Assembly (NCBI GenBank): GCA_947561585.1
Contig: CANNZV010003233.1
Coordinates: forward strand, 1 to 64,000
DNA: 64,000 nt
Origin: Caprella mutica
Lineage: Eukaryota > Arthropoda > Malacostraca > Amphipoda > Caprellidae
Direction: 5' to 3'
The notes under the pieces are model-generated. The model searched no databases. It saw only the letters and a program-made list of their open reading frames with translations, and had not been told where the DNA came from. Numbering within the stretch: position 1 is the first letter of the stretch; every line of letters starts with the position of its first letter. The translations under genes were made by a program, and so were the position numbers. Positions 45,712 through 57,121 of this stretch are shown here, one piece after another.

Positions 45712-48700
45712 ATGAATAGAGTCGCAGTTTGCAGAGTAAGTATTATTTGATATTCTATTTTGACCTATTTTCAGATCAATCAGGTTACTTAAAAGCTGGC
45801 TGCTATTTCACTCAATCAATTTGAAGAGAAACTTAAGCCCATTTAAGCCCCCATTTAGTATTTGGTGCACATAATTTTAGTCTTTTAGAAGTTAGAAAAA
45901 GCAGAACATCAGTCACAAAACAAAAATTAATTTAATATAGTAAATTAAGATGAGGGATATTATGAAAAACGACCATTTCTCTTATTTCAGGGAGCAATCT
46001 GGTCTGTATTTAACACTGCACTGTATAACAGTTTTTGGTCACGGTGCACAAAATTTGTCTGTATTTACTATTTGGTGCACACACTTTCTCTTAAAGGTGA
46101 AATAATCCACCAAGAAATTCCAATAATTTGGCTGATCTGGTATCTGCCAACACTTTCCTAATTTATCCATCAAAGATTAAAAGTAACATAGGAATAAAAT
46201 CTATTAATAGTTAACCATGTTAAAGAGTATCAGAGTATGTCAGCAGTCAGTTATTAAGCCAATTAATTGGCTTAGATTTCATTTTTCTAAAGGTCAAAAC
46301 TCAGATAGGTATGTCTAATTGGCTTTAAATTTTGAATTAATTCCTATGTTCCCATGATATTATGATAATTTTTGTTTGAAATCTTCAAAATATGAGCCAA
46401 ATTGCCAGACTGCCAGTCTGGAAAAATAGGTGCTTTCTGATGAACTAATTACTCTGTTGCCAGTCTGAAAAGTACAGCAGGATTTTCGGATTAATCCTGC
46501 GCCCAAGTCCTATTTAATTCCTATGTTCCCATGTTATTAGCTGCGCCCAAATCCCAATTTCTGCAAATAATCCTGGGACTGAGGAGACCTTCTTTTCAGA
46601 CTGGCTCTGTTGGAGTTTTACAGACTTCAAAAATTAATGGTAAATTGCTAAAAATTGTATAATCCGCAGCATTTAGCATATAGAGTTCATCTGTTAGCCT
46701 AAGCAGTTTTCCAGACTGCCTGAGAGGCTGAGACTGGCCAGACGGCAAACTGCAGGAACTGGTAAAGCGTTTTCCAAGAAATCTTATATTTTGCTCTCTG
46801 TTCTCAGTTAAATATATGTAAACATAGGAGGAAATTCAAGATTGTTCGCTCAGAAAATGTTATAAATGTCCCATACTCTGCAGACTTGCGGCAAATTGGC
46901 CTGGCACTGCCAAGTAATAAAGCATGTCCAAACTCGCCATTTTAATGGCGAGTTTGTGACAGTTATTTTGAGCCCTTCAAATGCAAATGGCGAGTTTTTT
47001 CTATTTTTCTCCTATGCTACAATGTTATTTTGGAGAGAATTAATGACAATTTGATCATTTTGGAGAGAATTTGTTGAATTTAGGAGAGAGCTGGAGAGAC
47101 AAATGGTGAGTTTATGAGACATACAATTTTACTTGGCCTGGTAGCACCCGGCCTTGGCCTTGCCTCAGAATTTTTGTAAAATTTTGGCTCAAATATTGGC
47201 TTTCACATTTCCAGCCTATGAAACATGGATATTTAAAACTCCACCCAACTAAAATTATGTGTTTCATAAACTTCCATTTCTCTCCAAAAATAACAAAATT
47301 TGGTAAATTTGTGCTTTAGGTCCCTCAACAATTTTTGATATTTTGACACTTACAGAATAAGTAAGGGAAAGATTTTAAGACTTTTTTCAGGAATACCATT
47401 GTTTGGGAAATGCTTCATTTTTGAGATAAAGCGCAAATAAGTTTTTGGCAAGAATAATATTAGGTTTGTAGAAAACAAAGCTTTTCTGCCGTTTAGATTT
47501 TAGTGATCTTGGTGCCATGAAACCGTCAATGTAGTTCACTCACTGTATCCGCTAGTTTGTTGTACTTCACACATCATGATTGTTTAATGACTTGTCAAGT
47601 TGGCAGCCAGTCTGCAGAATATAGAACATTTTTCCAAGACTCTCTGCGGGAGATATTGAATTAATTCCTATGTTACCATTAATTTAGCTGCGGGAGATTC
47701 TGAATCTGCTGCTGAGAGTCAGAGAGAAGCCCTCTCTGAAATTAAATTCTCTGCGGGAGAAGAGACGCATTCTGCAGACTGGGTTGGCAGGAGCCCAGAC
47801 TGTATTTCATGGTAAATTCCACCGACTTGTTGGTGGAATTTTTCTCCATTGAAAATAATATTCTGGCAAAGTCGGTGGAATTTTAGTTATTTATTCTTAT
47901 GTTACCATTAATTTTCGGTGGAAAAATGGGTAAAACTAAAATGTTGGTGGATCAACCAAATTACTGGAAAATTATGGAGTATTTTTTCAGCTTTTTCAAA
48001 AAGTCAGTGGAATTTTGTGCACCAAATACAGACTGGGCATTGGGCCAGGGGAGCGCCAAAACGGCACTAGAAACTCTAAGACTGAACTTCATGGTAAATT
48101 CCACTGACTTATTGGTCGATTTTTTTCCATTGAAAATAATATTTCGGCAAAGTCAGTGGATTTTTAGCTATTTATTGAAATGTAACCAAGAGTTTTCAAT
48201 TTTTCAGTGGAAAATGGGTAAAATGTTGATGGATCAGCCAAATTACCGGAAATTTGTGGTGGATTTTTCAGTTTTTTCAAAAAGTCAGTGGAATTTTGTT
48301 CACGAAATACAGTCTGATCTCCAGCTGATAAGGCTAACAGCCAGTCTGTATTTGATATACAAAATCCCACTGAAAATTAATGGTAATACAGGTATAAATA
48401 GCTAAAAAATCTACTGACCTTACTAGAATATTATTTTCCAAAAGAAAAAAATTTCACCGACTTTTCCAGTCTGAAAAAAAGGGACATTCTTAACATTTTC
48501 GGTCCTTCTCATTAGTTGGCTCGTCCTGCGCATTTTTTAAAACTTGTTCATCACTTTGGTGGAAGCAAGACGGTGCTCCGCCTAATTGGGCACAAATGCA
48601 GCTATAAAGTTACTCGATGAAAATTTTCTAGGTCGAGTAATTTGCAGAATTGAAATCCCTAGCCAACACACTGTCCAAAACTCAACCCTTTTGACTTGTT

Positions 48701-51270
48701 CTTCTGGGCTGCTACAAAATTTTGAGTCTGTTAGGGAAACCCAGATTTAATTGAGTCCCATATATAAAGTGTTCAAAGCTTTGCTGTAGAAGATAACCAG
48801 GAGAATTTCAGGAAAGTTTGCAAGAATGTCATGAAGCATACTTCGATTGTTCTATCTTCATGCCGGAGGGCCAGTCTACAGAATATGGGACATTTTTAAC
48901 TTTTTCTGTGTGAACAATCCTTCATTTTCTCCAATATTTACATTAATTTTACTGAGAACAGAAGCCAAAATAGAGTATTTTTTGGAGAACAGTTTACCAG
49001 TTCCTGCAGTCTAGCTGGGAGGGGGTCGTTTCAAACAACTTTTGAAGGGCCTCGGGAAATGTGCCTCATACGATATATGACAATAAATATTCAATAATCA
49101 TAGATGATAAAATGCATTCTTTTCCTTTAAAGTGATGTATTTATGTATAATGGCATTTGACAAATTTTAAGTTGTCCCAAATCCCAATTTACAGTTTAAT
49201 AATAATGTTTCTTATGGAACACAACTCGTGATTCTGCCATATAATTGATTATAATTTGGATGTTTTGGCGACCCCATGGAAAGCGCTTGGTGACCCCAGG
49301 GTTGGCAAACGCTGTTGTATTGGATATGGATAACTTTTCAACACTCTAAATAGTAATTGGGTTTTACTATTTAATTTGCACCTAATCAATTTCTAAAGTT
49401 AGAACTAAGAAAGAGATCAATTTTCGAAAGTGACTTGTTTCATTCTATTTTGTAACTTGCCAATTCTTTTTCAGAATATATTGCCTGCAGTGAGGCAGAT
49501 GAGCTCTGTACCTAGTGGCAAGAATCTGCCTGTGCACCCTAATTATGCCAAGACATGGGCCAAATATAAGAAATATCAGGTGAGTGCTTCTTCTGAGGAT
49601 AGTGTGGTTGAAGAGACCCAGACTGCAGAAATTTTGCCTTAAGTTAAAAATACATAAGAGGGAATTACAGATCGATCAAAAAATGTTGTAAGACTCCAGA
49701 TACCTCTTCTTTTATATTGAAATATTTAACTGCCTTTATAATATAAATGGATGAAAAATCATTAGTATTCGACAAACTTATGCAATCAATTAAAATGAGC
49801 GAATAATCAGACTATCGATGTTCATAGATATTTATTATATTTTTCATTATCTAATCATTTTTCATCTTAATGATAATAAATTACAAATATATAATTTCCA
49901 ATATTGAAAACATAGTCGCTCCAAAAAAGTAATGAGTTGAGATGAAAAAGTAGCTACCATCTTTAAGAACTATTTAGTATCAATCCCATATTACTGAATG
50001 TTGTTGCTTGAGATACCAATTTTTAACTACACAGATTACTGTTAAACTATTCAAACTGTAGCCGACTTTTCATGATCTTTAAAAGGTAAACTCGTAAGTA
50101 TACAAATTGTATTCCAAGCAATTTTTTATTGTTTTAATCAATGATGTTTCTGTTTCTCATCATTTTCTAGTATATATTTTCATTCTACATGTTTGTAAAG
50201 CTTTTTAAAAAGCAAATCTTCAAGCTGTTATACTTCTGATTTTCTAATATTCAGTCCACAGAAATAGAATGTACTCTATTTATTTTGAATGACAGCCAAG
50301 TAGGTATAAGCAATCCAATATTATTATATATTAGTGATAAATAAAAGAAACTTATTATATAATTTATATACTTCAATTTTTAGTTTTAATGAAGGCTGAA
50401 GTTCTGAACATTCAATGTTAGTTTGTTGCTAAAATTCAAATAAGAAATGAATACAAAAAGTGTAAAATATATTCTCTTCAGTGTGATATTAGTGTTCCTT
50501 ACAATTGTTGTACACAGAGTATGAAAAACTTATAAAGCAGACCAAAATATAACTGAACCGAATTTAATGTAGTTTGCAGATAATAGTCCTAGACATTGGT
50601 TCTATGATATCATGTAATGAACTCAACGCATATAAATTTTTAATTTAATGGTAATGAACACAATACTAATGTTGAACAATTTGTATTAGAGTAATTCTTT
50701 AGTTATTAAACTGTTTTACATTTAAGATCATATAAGAAAAAGTTATATAATATTTATTAACTAAATTTAATTTCAATTATTATACACTTTCTTATATGAT
50801 CGAAAATTTGGAACTGTTTGATAACTCAGAACTTACCTGTTGCATTCTGAAGCTTATTTGGGATTGCTACTTTAACATATAATACTTATAGTTTCAAAAT
50901 GGATTATATCAAATCAATTCTTCCTCCAGATTATCAGATATATATATTTATATTGTATAATCTCTAACAATTCCAATAACGAGTATCTAATCTATCCAAT
51001 TTTTGGTTATAAAATGTAAACATTATTGTAAGAACGGTAAGTTACAAATTATTGGTCAGTTCGTAACTTACCCCTTACCCGCGATAGAAATCTTTGTTCA
51101 ATTTTCCCATTGTAAGGTAAAATGTCCTTATATTTCAGGTTCCTGACGGTGTGCCAGTGCACCTTAAAGGTGGAGTCATGGATACCATCCTGTACACCTC
51201 CACAGTTGCCATGTGTGGTCTTGGCCTCGTCATGATGGGAGAATTCTTCTACACGATGATTAACAAATAA
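45712..51270 (+). CDS. COX7A: Cytochrome c oxidase subunit 7A, mitochondrial, complete
   Basis: COX7A is a nuclear-encoded small subunit of respiratory complex IV with one helix in the inner mitochondrial membrane. Exons 45712-45735, 49475-49579 and 51139-51270 join in phase zero to give 86 aa. The N-terminus (MNRVAVCRNILPAVRQMSS) is a typical presequence: basic, no acidic residue. The mature part has VPVHLKGGVMDTILYTSTVA, matching the family signature (human IPLYLKGGIVDNILYR). A hydrophobic helix follows, ending FFYTMINK. The first exon encodes only eight residues and lies 3.7 kb upstream. It rests on frame, splice sites and presequence character. AATAAA at 51303-51308 is a good polyadenylation signal. 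Confidence 0.9.
46005..46412. mobile_element. Two CCAGTCTG-superfamily elements in COX7A intron 1 (GTGGATTTT and AGCCAATT words)
   Basis: About 46015-46225 is a rearranged copy of the family with CACCAAATACAGAC and ATCCACC words, with a core AGTAACATAGGAATAAAAT. About 46230-46412 is the AGCCAATT family with core TTAATTCCTATGTTCCCATG, ending AAATTGCCAGACTG. Confidence 0.65.
46413..46719 (+). mobile_element. CCAGTCTGGAAAA-ended element, host of a younger insertion
   Basis: It starts CCAGTCTGGAAAAATAGG and ends GTTTTCCAGACTG. It is split at 46459/46605 by the element at 46460-46604. An uninterrupted relative lies inverted at 59568-59727 and preserves the joined site GTTGGAGTTTTAC as its complement. 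Confidence 0.75.
46460..46604 (+). mobile_element. 145-bp MITE with 13-bp inverted ends, 8-bp duplication and empty site
   Basis: The ends are CCAGTCTGAAAAG and CTTTTCAGACTGG, perfect 13-bp inverted repeats. CTCTGTTG flanks both sides (46452-46459 and 46605-46612). The relative of the host at 59690-59705 has the octamer once (as CAACAGAG on the plus strand), so the empty site is visible in this window. The core is TTTAATTCCTATGTTCCCAT and the word is GCGCCCAA. Confidence 0.92.
46745..46890 (+). mobile_element. CCAGACTG-family element (TTCTCAGT word)
   Basis: It begins near CTGCAGGAACTGGTAAAG and ends ATACTCTGCAGACTTG. CGGCAAA is present on both sides, a seven-base duplication with worn termini. 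The core region reads TATGTAAACATAGGAGGAAA. Confidence 0.65.
46900..47138 (+). mobile_element. CCAAGTAA-ended element, second copy
   Basis: It starts CCAAGTAATAAAGCATGTCC and ends ATTTTACTTGG, closely matching 30090-30316 throughout. The flanks (TGGCACTG and CCTGGTAG) do not form a clean duplication. The open frame at 46866-47054 is repeat-derived. Confidence 0.75.
47607..47782 (+). mobile_element. CCAGTCTG-superfamily MITE, word CTGCGGGAGA, perfect target duplication
   Basis: The ends are CCAGTCTGCAGAATA and ATTCTGCAGACTGG. GTTGGCAG flanks both sides (47599-47606 and 47783-47790). The core is GAATTAATTCCTATGTTACC. CTGCGGGAGA occurs three times in direct orientation. It sits within a foldback remnant that has AGTTTGTTGTACTTCACAC at about 47552. 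Confidence 0.9.
47795..48480 (+). mobile_element. Three CCAGACTG/CCAGTCTG elements of the GGTGGAATTTT-word family in tandem
   Basis: The first is complete (47795-48036), with core CTTATGTTACCATTAATTTT and GTGCACCAAATACAGACTGG at its end. The second (about 48085-48315) and third (inverse, about 48340-48475) are less intact. The 168-codon open frame at 47899-48405 crosses these repeats and shows no protein similarity. Confidence 0.75.
48870..49015 (-). mobile_element. CCAGTCTA-ended element (TTCTCAGT family), inverse copy
   Basis: It starts CCAGTCTACAGAATATGGG and ends CCAGTTCCTGCAGTCTAG. It carries TCTGTGTGAACAATCC and the complement of the family core. The flanks CCGGAGGG and CTGGGAGG resemble each other but are not identical. 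Confidence 0.65.
50695..50840. mobile_element. MITE, GGGTAAGTTCC family, COX7A intron 2
   Basis: The left arm TTTAGTTATTAAACTGTTTT with GATCATATAAGAAAAA is matched by TATATGATCGAAAATTTGGA and GATAACTCAGAACTTACC on the right. A collapsed pair of ends of the same family (GGTAAGTTACAAATTATTGG, then CGTAACTTACCCC) lies at 51038-51078. Confidence 0.75.
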
Positions 51271-51309
51271 ATTGAGTAGATAATGTAATAGTATATATGT
51301 ATAATAAAA

Positions 51310-52400
51310 AGATTTTTACACTCGCCATTTTGATTATCTTCGGGTTTGATTAAACTATTTCATTCGTCAGTTGGAATCGATGGTATACATGAAATTATAT
51401 TGACTCTTTTTATCATACGTTTTGTACGTTAGTAAGCGACATACAAATAATTTCTCAGAAGTATTATGGGCTACCTATCACACTGCATAGTATTTGCTAT
51501 TTGAAATCAAAATTCCTTATTAGGAGTAATATATTATTTTAATAATTTTACGTTAATATTTAAATATTCACAGAATCAAATTATGTAGAATTTAGCTATT
51601 GACTACGCTTGTTAATTAAAAGGAGGGGGTATAAAATAAAGGTAAAGGAGTTATTGTTACAACCTTTGTTATACGAAAATAATAATATAGGTAAAAGGAG
51701 GTATACACCTGATATTAATTTTTTTTGAATCGGCTCTATTCATTAAATGTATTTTTGACATCTCTGTAATACGGTAGTTCTAAGAGTTTATAGCGTCTGG
51801 CGTACTTATACTAAATAGTTGATATATCTTGTTTAAATGAATTATTTAAAAATATTATACTATCTAATAGAAACGAGTTTAACTTATACAGATAAAACCC
51901 TTACTTACAACGGACAGTACATGTACTGGATGAAGTGTTCGTTATACCAATTAATGGACGTTATGCAATCTGAGAATTTACTTTAGTTGGGATTTAAACT
52001 TTGTAAGTTTTCTTTTAATAGCATTTAAAAGAAACACCAATGAAGCTAAACAGACTCTGATTATTAAATGGAAATCTTGTCTATTTCACTTGTATGTACA
52101 AAATATTCATTTAGGTATAACCACATTTCGCATGAAGTACAATATATGATAAAAATGGTAATATTTTTTAACTTCACTTGCATACATATATATCCATGTA
52201 TGTAGATGCAAACTAATATACATAATAAAATTAATGATCTTCAATTCAACTGAACACAATATATAAATAAATAAATAATTTTGTGTTTGATCAACTATGA
52301 ATCCAAAATGGAACGAAACATTTCACTTGTTACTGCGACTTCTTCGACGGCATGAAATTTCTGCTTGAGTTTACCTGCCAACTCTTAACAATTCGAATGT
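51310..52400. other. COX7A downstream intergenic DNA, part duplicated
   Basis: AATAAAAAGATTTTTACACT and the following 60 bases reappear in altered form near 54045-54130 (AATAAAAGATTTTTTCAG, then GTCAGTTGGAATCG). The region is otherwise plain AT-rich sequence with no gene found. Confidence 0.5.
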
Positions 52401-52409
52401 AAAGTTACA

Positions 52410-53720
52410 CCTCTTTTACTTATTTCTATAGAATATTTCTAATCTAAGAAAATGTGTAGGAAAAGGGTAACTAAATCAAATTACTGAAAGTCTAAAAAAA
52501 CAATACATTAATTGTAATACCTCTCAATGTAATAAATAGATACAAAAATCCTTTGTAAAGCTCGAGAATGACCAATCGTTCTCTTTTAAAAATATTATTT
52601 TCTATTATACTTTTGTTTCGACTGCCAAAAATGTTTTCTTTGATAAATGACCAAGATCTAGTAAATTGGTTTAGTTCCCTTTTGGTTAAATTTTATAATT
52701 GGGTCACCTGAAGCGGCAGGTGTTGTAATATGAGTTTGTTTGTCTGGTAAAACTCTTACAAGGGACAGAATATTCTTCTGATGTCCCTTTACCGATCTCG
52801 TGGGCGCTATACGAGGTGATTATTATTTCAGTTGGGGATTTTTTAGGTTTTTTGGAATCCGACAATCAAAACAGTTTTTTTGTAGAAACTAATACCTTTT
52901 TGAGATATGAGGGTTTCATTTTTTTAATATAATTTCCTATGTGTTACTGAAGGATTGAGAGCTTTGAAAATACTCGTGTTTTCATTGAAATTATTCAAAC
53001 ATTATAGATATTTTGCATGAAACTGTAATTTAGTTCATTGTATCCTCTAGTTTGTTGTACTTGTTCTGCACACTTCATGATTGATTAATGACCTGTCAGG
53101 GAGGCTCGATATATCGAATATATCCTATCCAGTTTCCGTGATATTTTCCATTTATTACCGTCCCCCTATACCCCCCTGCCAGATCAATAATCAATCGTGA
53201 AGTGTGCAGTACAACAAATAAGCGGATACAACAAACTATATTACAGCTATCTTTGGCCAAATAGCGTGAAAACAATAGTTTTTTTCCACAGTTCTCATTC
53301 CTTCAGTAATACATAGGAAATAAATAACTTCAAACCATCATATATCAAAAAGTATAGGTTTCTACAAATAACGGTTATGATTTTCGAATTCTATGGACAA
53401 AAATACTTAAGAAAAAATGGAACTACTACATGCGCAACTAATATACATTATAGTGATTATACATAGAATAATTAATAATCGTTAATTAAATTGAGCACAT
53501 ATACAAAATGTATTTTATTTCCTGATTTTATTATTTTGTTTGGTATAAATAAATAAAGTATATATTATTATATAAAGTAGAGTAGTTACACCTCTTCGAA
53601 ATTTCTATAGAACTTTTCTAATCAAAGAAAATGTTGCGGAAAAGGGTAACGATATCAAATTACTGAAAATATGAAAGCAATAAATTAAATGTTTATTGCA
53701 AATTGTAATACCTTTCAAAA
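52410..53720. repeat. Direct duplication flanking the foldback element
   Basis: A ~120-bp block with GTTACACCTCTT, TAGAA[TC][AT]TTTCTAATC and GGAAAAGGGTAAC at about 52405-52530 recurs at about 53586-53715 with some substitutions and short insertions. Together with the repeated COX7A 3' flank at 54045, this suggests an old segmental duplication of about 1.2-2.7 kb. Confidence 0.55.
52845..53400. mobile_element. Foldback element, ~560 bp, arms ~260 bp
   Basis: GGAATCCGACAATCAAAACAG, TTTCCTATGTGTTACTGAAG and AGTTTGTTGTACTTG on the left are answered by complements on the right (CTTCAGTAATACATAGGAA, AGTACAACAAATAAGCGG). The loop is about 40-60 bp around CCTATACCCCCCTG. Fragments of the TTTGTTGTAC...CACTTCATGATTG segment occur at about 1078, 36890 and 47553. 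Confidence 0.75.
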
Positions 53721-54409
53721 TAATCAATGCTTGACTAGATACTTGGTAGTAGAAGAATATAATATTTGTTGTAGGAGGTCGTTGTAGGAGCTAATGACCC
53801 GTAGAACGGATAATTTTATTCCTTTGTTTTTTTTTTTTATTCCTCTGTTGTACGAGTTTTACCTGTTTTATTAAATTCATTATGACACTTAATACAATAT
53901 TTGTAATGTAATGGATATATAAGTTTAATTAATTACATTAATTAACATAATGTTTTCTCCCTGATTTACATCAGTGGCTCCATGGCCGCGCTGTATATAA
54001 GGGATAAATGATCATGAGTGATAGTGTAATATATCATTATATGTATAATAAAAGATTTTTTCAGTCATCATTTTAATTATCTTAAGGTTTGGTTTAACGA
54101 GTGTTGATTTCCATCCGGTCAGTTGGAATCGTTTGCGTAATATTGGTTGTAGAAGTAGTTTGTAGATAGTGTCAGAATGTATGTACCTACTGTAACTAAA
54201 GTACTAAAGATACTCCAAAAGAGACAACCTGTTGTCTGTAGTACAACTAAGGCAGAAGACACACTTTCAACCAAAGATCTTTGAAGAAAAGCTCCCACTG
54301 CACTCGAGTCATCATCACCTGTACCGTTTGCAATCTATTGCTGTATCAATTTGCTGTTCTGATTAACCAAGTAGGCTATGAATTATTGATGCCATTCCTT
54401 TTGTTACTT

Positions 54410-54574
54410 CTAAAACTTCAAAGTTAATTCAGAAATCATTTTCCTAGTGCTATCAATTTTCTCTGTTATTTCATTGGCATTGATCAAATCTATGTAAGAA
54501 TATCCTGACATGATTGTCACTGATCCAAAAATAATTAAAAGTCCTGCTGCCCACCACAATAATGTTTTCAATAA
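54410..54574 (-). other. Short open frame with a hydrophobic stretch, possibly a gene relic
   Basis: Fifty-four sense codons end in TAG at 54412-54410. They read LLKTLLWWAAGLLIIFGSVT near the start and end KIDSTRKMISELTLKF. The first half could be a membrane segment and the second a helical tail. It has no ATG at a sensible place and an upstream stop, and no splice partner was found. It may be a decayed exon or chance. Confidence 0.15.
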
Positions 54575-55172
54575 TTATCCCCAGGTTAGTCTTAACTTAG
54601 GTACGCTGTAATTCACTTCTGTTTAAATTGTGTTCCGATTTTCTTCATTGTGCTTCAATTTTGAGAACTGTTCCATTTGTAATAATTTTTTCTTTATTAA
54701 ATTAACTTATATCACTAGAAATGTAGGTAGTATGTAATCATGATACCAAATATAACTTTTTTTTTATAGTGAACACAATCTTTTAATCATAGACTTATTA
54801 ATTACTAGTATACTTTTCCGTTAAAAATAACGGGTCAATATCAATACCACTTTATTACCCGTTATTAGGTTACTTTTAACGAATTCAAAATCAAATTTTC
54901 TGCATATTCTAGAATATATTTTATCGATAAAATACAATTAAAAATAAAATAAAATCAGAGGAATTTAAATACCAGGTTAATATATTCCCGAGCGTAACAT
55001 TTTTCATGTTTAATACCTATCGTGTAAAAGCGGACATCAAATAAATAAACACACGATGGGCATTATTAAGATATATTTACCGACCTGTGGATTTGGTATG
55101 GACAACTTCAACGATGACTCACAACTTCTTCAATTAAATTGTTATTGCCGAGGAGTTTTACAAATACAGAAT

Positions 55173-55510
55173 TAAAGGTACGTTTTGCTTGCAGCGATTG
55201 TTACGATCATAGGCGGTAGAACATTTTGCATGCAGCGATTGCGTCAGTGTCTCTGCGACTGTTGACCAAAAATGATATAAGTACTATTGAGTAGAATAGT
55301 ACTTTAAAATAATTTAAAAATATTTTAGCTTAAAAGATTGATGACTCGCACCACATAAACTCGCTAGCGACTGCGATTATATTCACCCCCTAGCCACGCG
55401 ACTATTCAGAGCAATAGTCGCTCGTTGCAAAACAACCCCATAGGGATAGCACTGAACTAGTGCCCAGTGATGATCGAAACAATCGCTACATGCAAACGTA
55501 CCTTAAACAG
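55173..55510. mobile_element. MITE with AAGGTACGTTT ends
   Basis: The left end AAGGTACGTTTTGCTTGCAG and the right end (complement of AAGGTACGTTTGCATGTAG) are ~38-bp inverted repeats continuing through CGATTGTTACGATCAT. A TGCAGCGATTG word recurs inside. The flanking bases (TTA and AAA) do not define a target duplication. Confidence 0.7.
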
Positions 55511-56822
55511 CATAAAAATGTTAGATTCATGTTTGAGGAATTAACTCCATACCAAAAATGTATTTACTTTTTCAATGATTATTGAAATTTCCTTATCCAA
55601 AGGTCCAATCGAGGGAAGAACATAGGTATTTCAGCTAAACATTGATCTAGGAAAATTATTAAATAAGAATGAAATATTAACTATTTTGATAAACCTTAAT
55701 GTATATAAATATTTCAAATTATAATAATTAGATATTTGGCCCTCTAGCGGGGCTTTGAACATTAATTAACTCTTAATTCTATAACAATATCAAGAAAAGT
55801 ATAACTTGATCAAATCAATTTAGCAAACGTGTGGGTTTATTTGAATATTTTATACCTGAATAAAATTTGGAACCTCGCTCTCTTTGATATTTCTGCTATT
55901 AATTTTATTCATAATGCTGCTCATGAGAAATCAAAATCATCATTAAAACTTCGCTCTCATATTTATGTGCAATAGTTGCAAGAATTTGTTAAACATGAAG
56001 AATGTTATAGCCATTAAAGACGGCATTTAAACTCAAATTATTAAAAGATATCAATTGAGAACTGCCTGCGATTTTACTGCATAATATTAATATATTTATA
56101 TATTATATCTGTAAATATATACATATGTCTTTAGTAGTCGAAAAAAAGCATATATTTTCTTTCTAATAATTAGCCTTACGTATTAGTAATTCTTTACCTC
56201 TGTATTCATAAAAAAATTGATTGTCAACGTTAACAATTGTACAGTCCTCTCCTGGTATGTTTTTATGCAATCAAATTAATATAAAAATATGATAGTGATT
56301 TAAATCAAATCATTTCATATGGAAACAGAAGGAGTGTGTATTGATTATAGTAATAAAATAAGATATAATAATTAGGTGGACAGGTTTGAAACGCTTTCAT
56401 AAGATGTTATTGTTTATATTATATCCCTATTAAAAAACGATTACATCTTTTTGTAAAAGATTTCAACAATAGCAACAACAAAAACTATTAGTGGATCAAT
56501 TGGCATTATTAAATTAATGCTCAATAACTTAGAGTAATAATAATAATAATCGAACATTGAATGCTGCATAGAATTTAACAAAAAGAATTAAATTGAAGAT
56601 TTACATTCTTCATTGATTTATCTGGTTTTGAAGATTGAAATTTATTTCTGCAAAATTCTGAAAGAGTGGGAAACAATTTTTTTTGGTTTATAATAGGCTT
56701 ACCAAATGACAAGCATAATATTTAGTGAATTCAACCGTATATATATATATATATATATATATTTATTGCACCTGAATTATTCTTAAATCACGCACTAAAT
56801 ATTAATGGTACCTACAGCTATT
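55511..56822. repeat. Intergenic DNA with an (AT)n microsatellite
   Basis: AT dinucleotides run from about 56738 to 56761. The rest shows no gene and no recognised repeat. Remnants of other short AT-rich motifs are not interpretable. Confidence 0.5.
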
Positions 56823-56955
56823 GAGTAGGGTTTGCTCTGAGTAATCGGACAATTCGACATTTTCGAGCATATGTGAAAAAAGTCGTATAATTGTTATGTA
56901 CTTATTTCTTATGATTGAAAATGTGAAGTCGTCCGATAACTAGGAAACTATCTTA
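56823..56955. mobile_element. MITE, GGGTAAGTTCC family, compact copy
   Basis: The left arm GGGTTTGCTCTGAGTAATCG with CATTTTCGAGCATATG is matched by TTATGATTGAAAATGTGAAG and GTCCGATAACTAGG on the right. The middle is short (~30 bp). Confidence 0.75.
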
Positions 56956-57121
56956 TCAATTTTCTGACCAAAAAAAGTCTGTCTCTAATACAAATCGTCA
57001 GTAAAAACAAAGGAAATAATACAGCGACTAAATTATTCCTTGTATTACGTATTTTCTAACTATATAATATGTATAGAATATCAGTAAAAAATAAAGAAAA
57101 ACAATCTCAAAGCGTATTTAC

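Noticed and set aside
47899..48405. 168-aa frame in COX7A intron 1
   Set aside because: It lies wholly within three copies of one transposon family and has no protein similarity.
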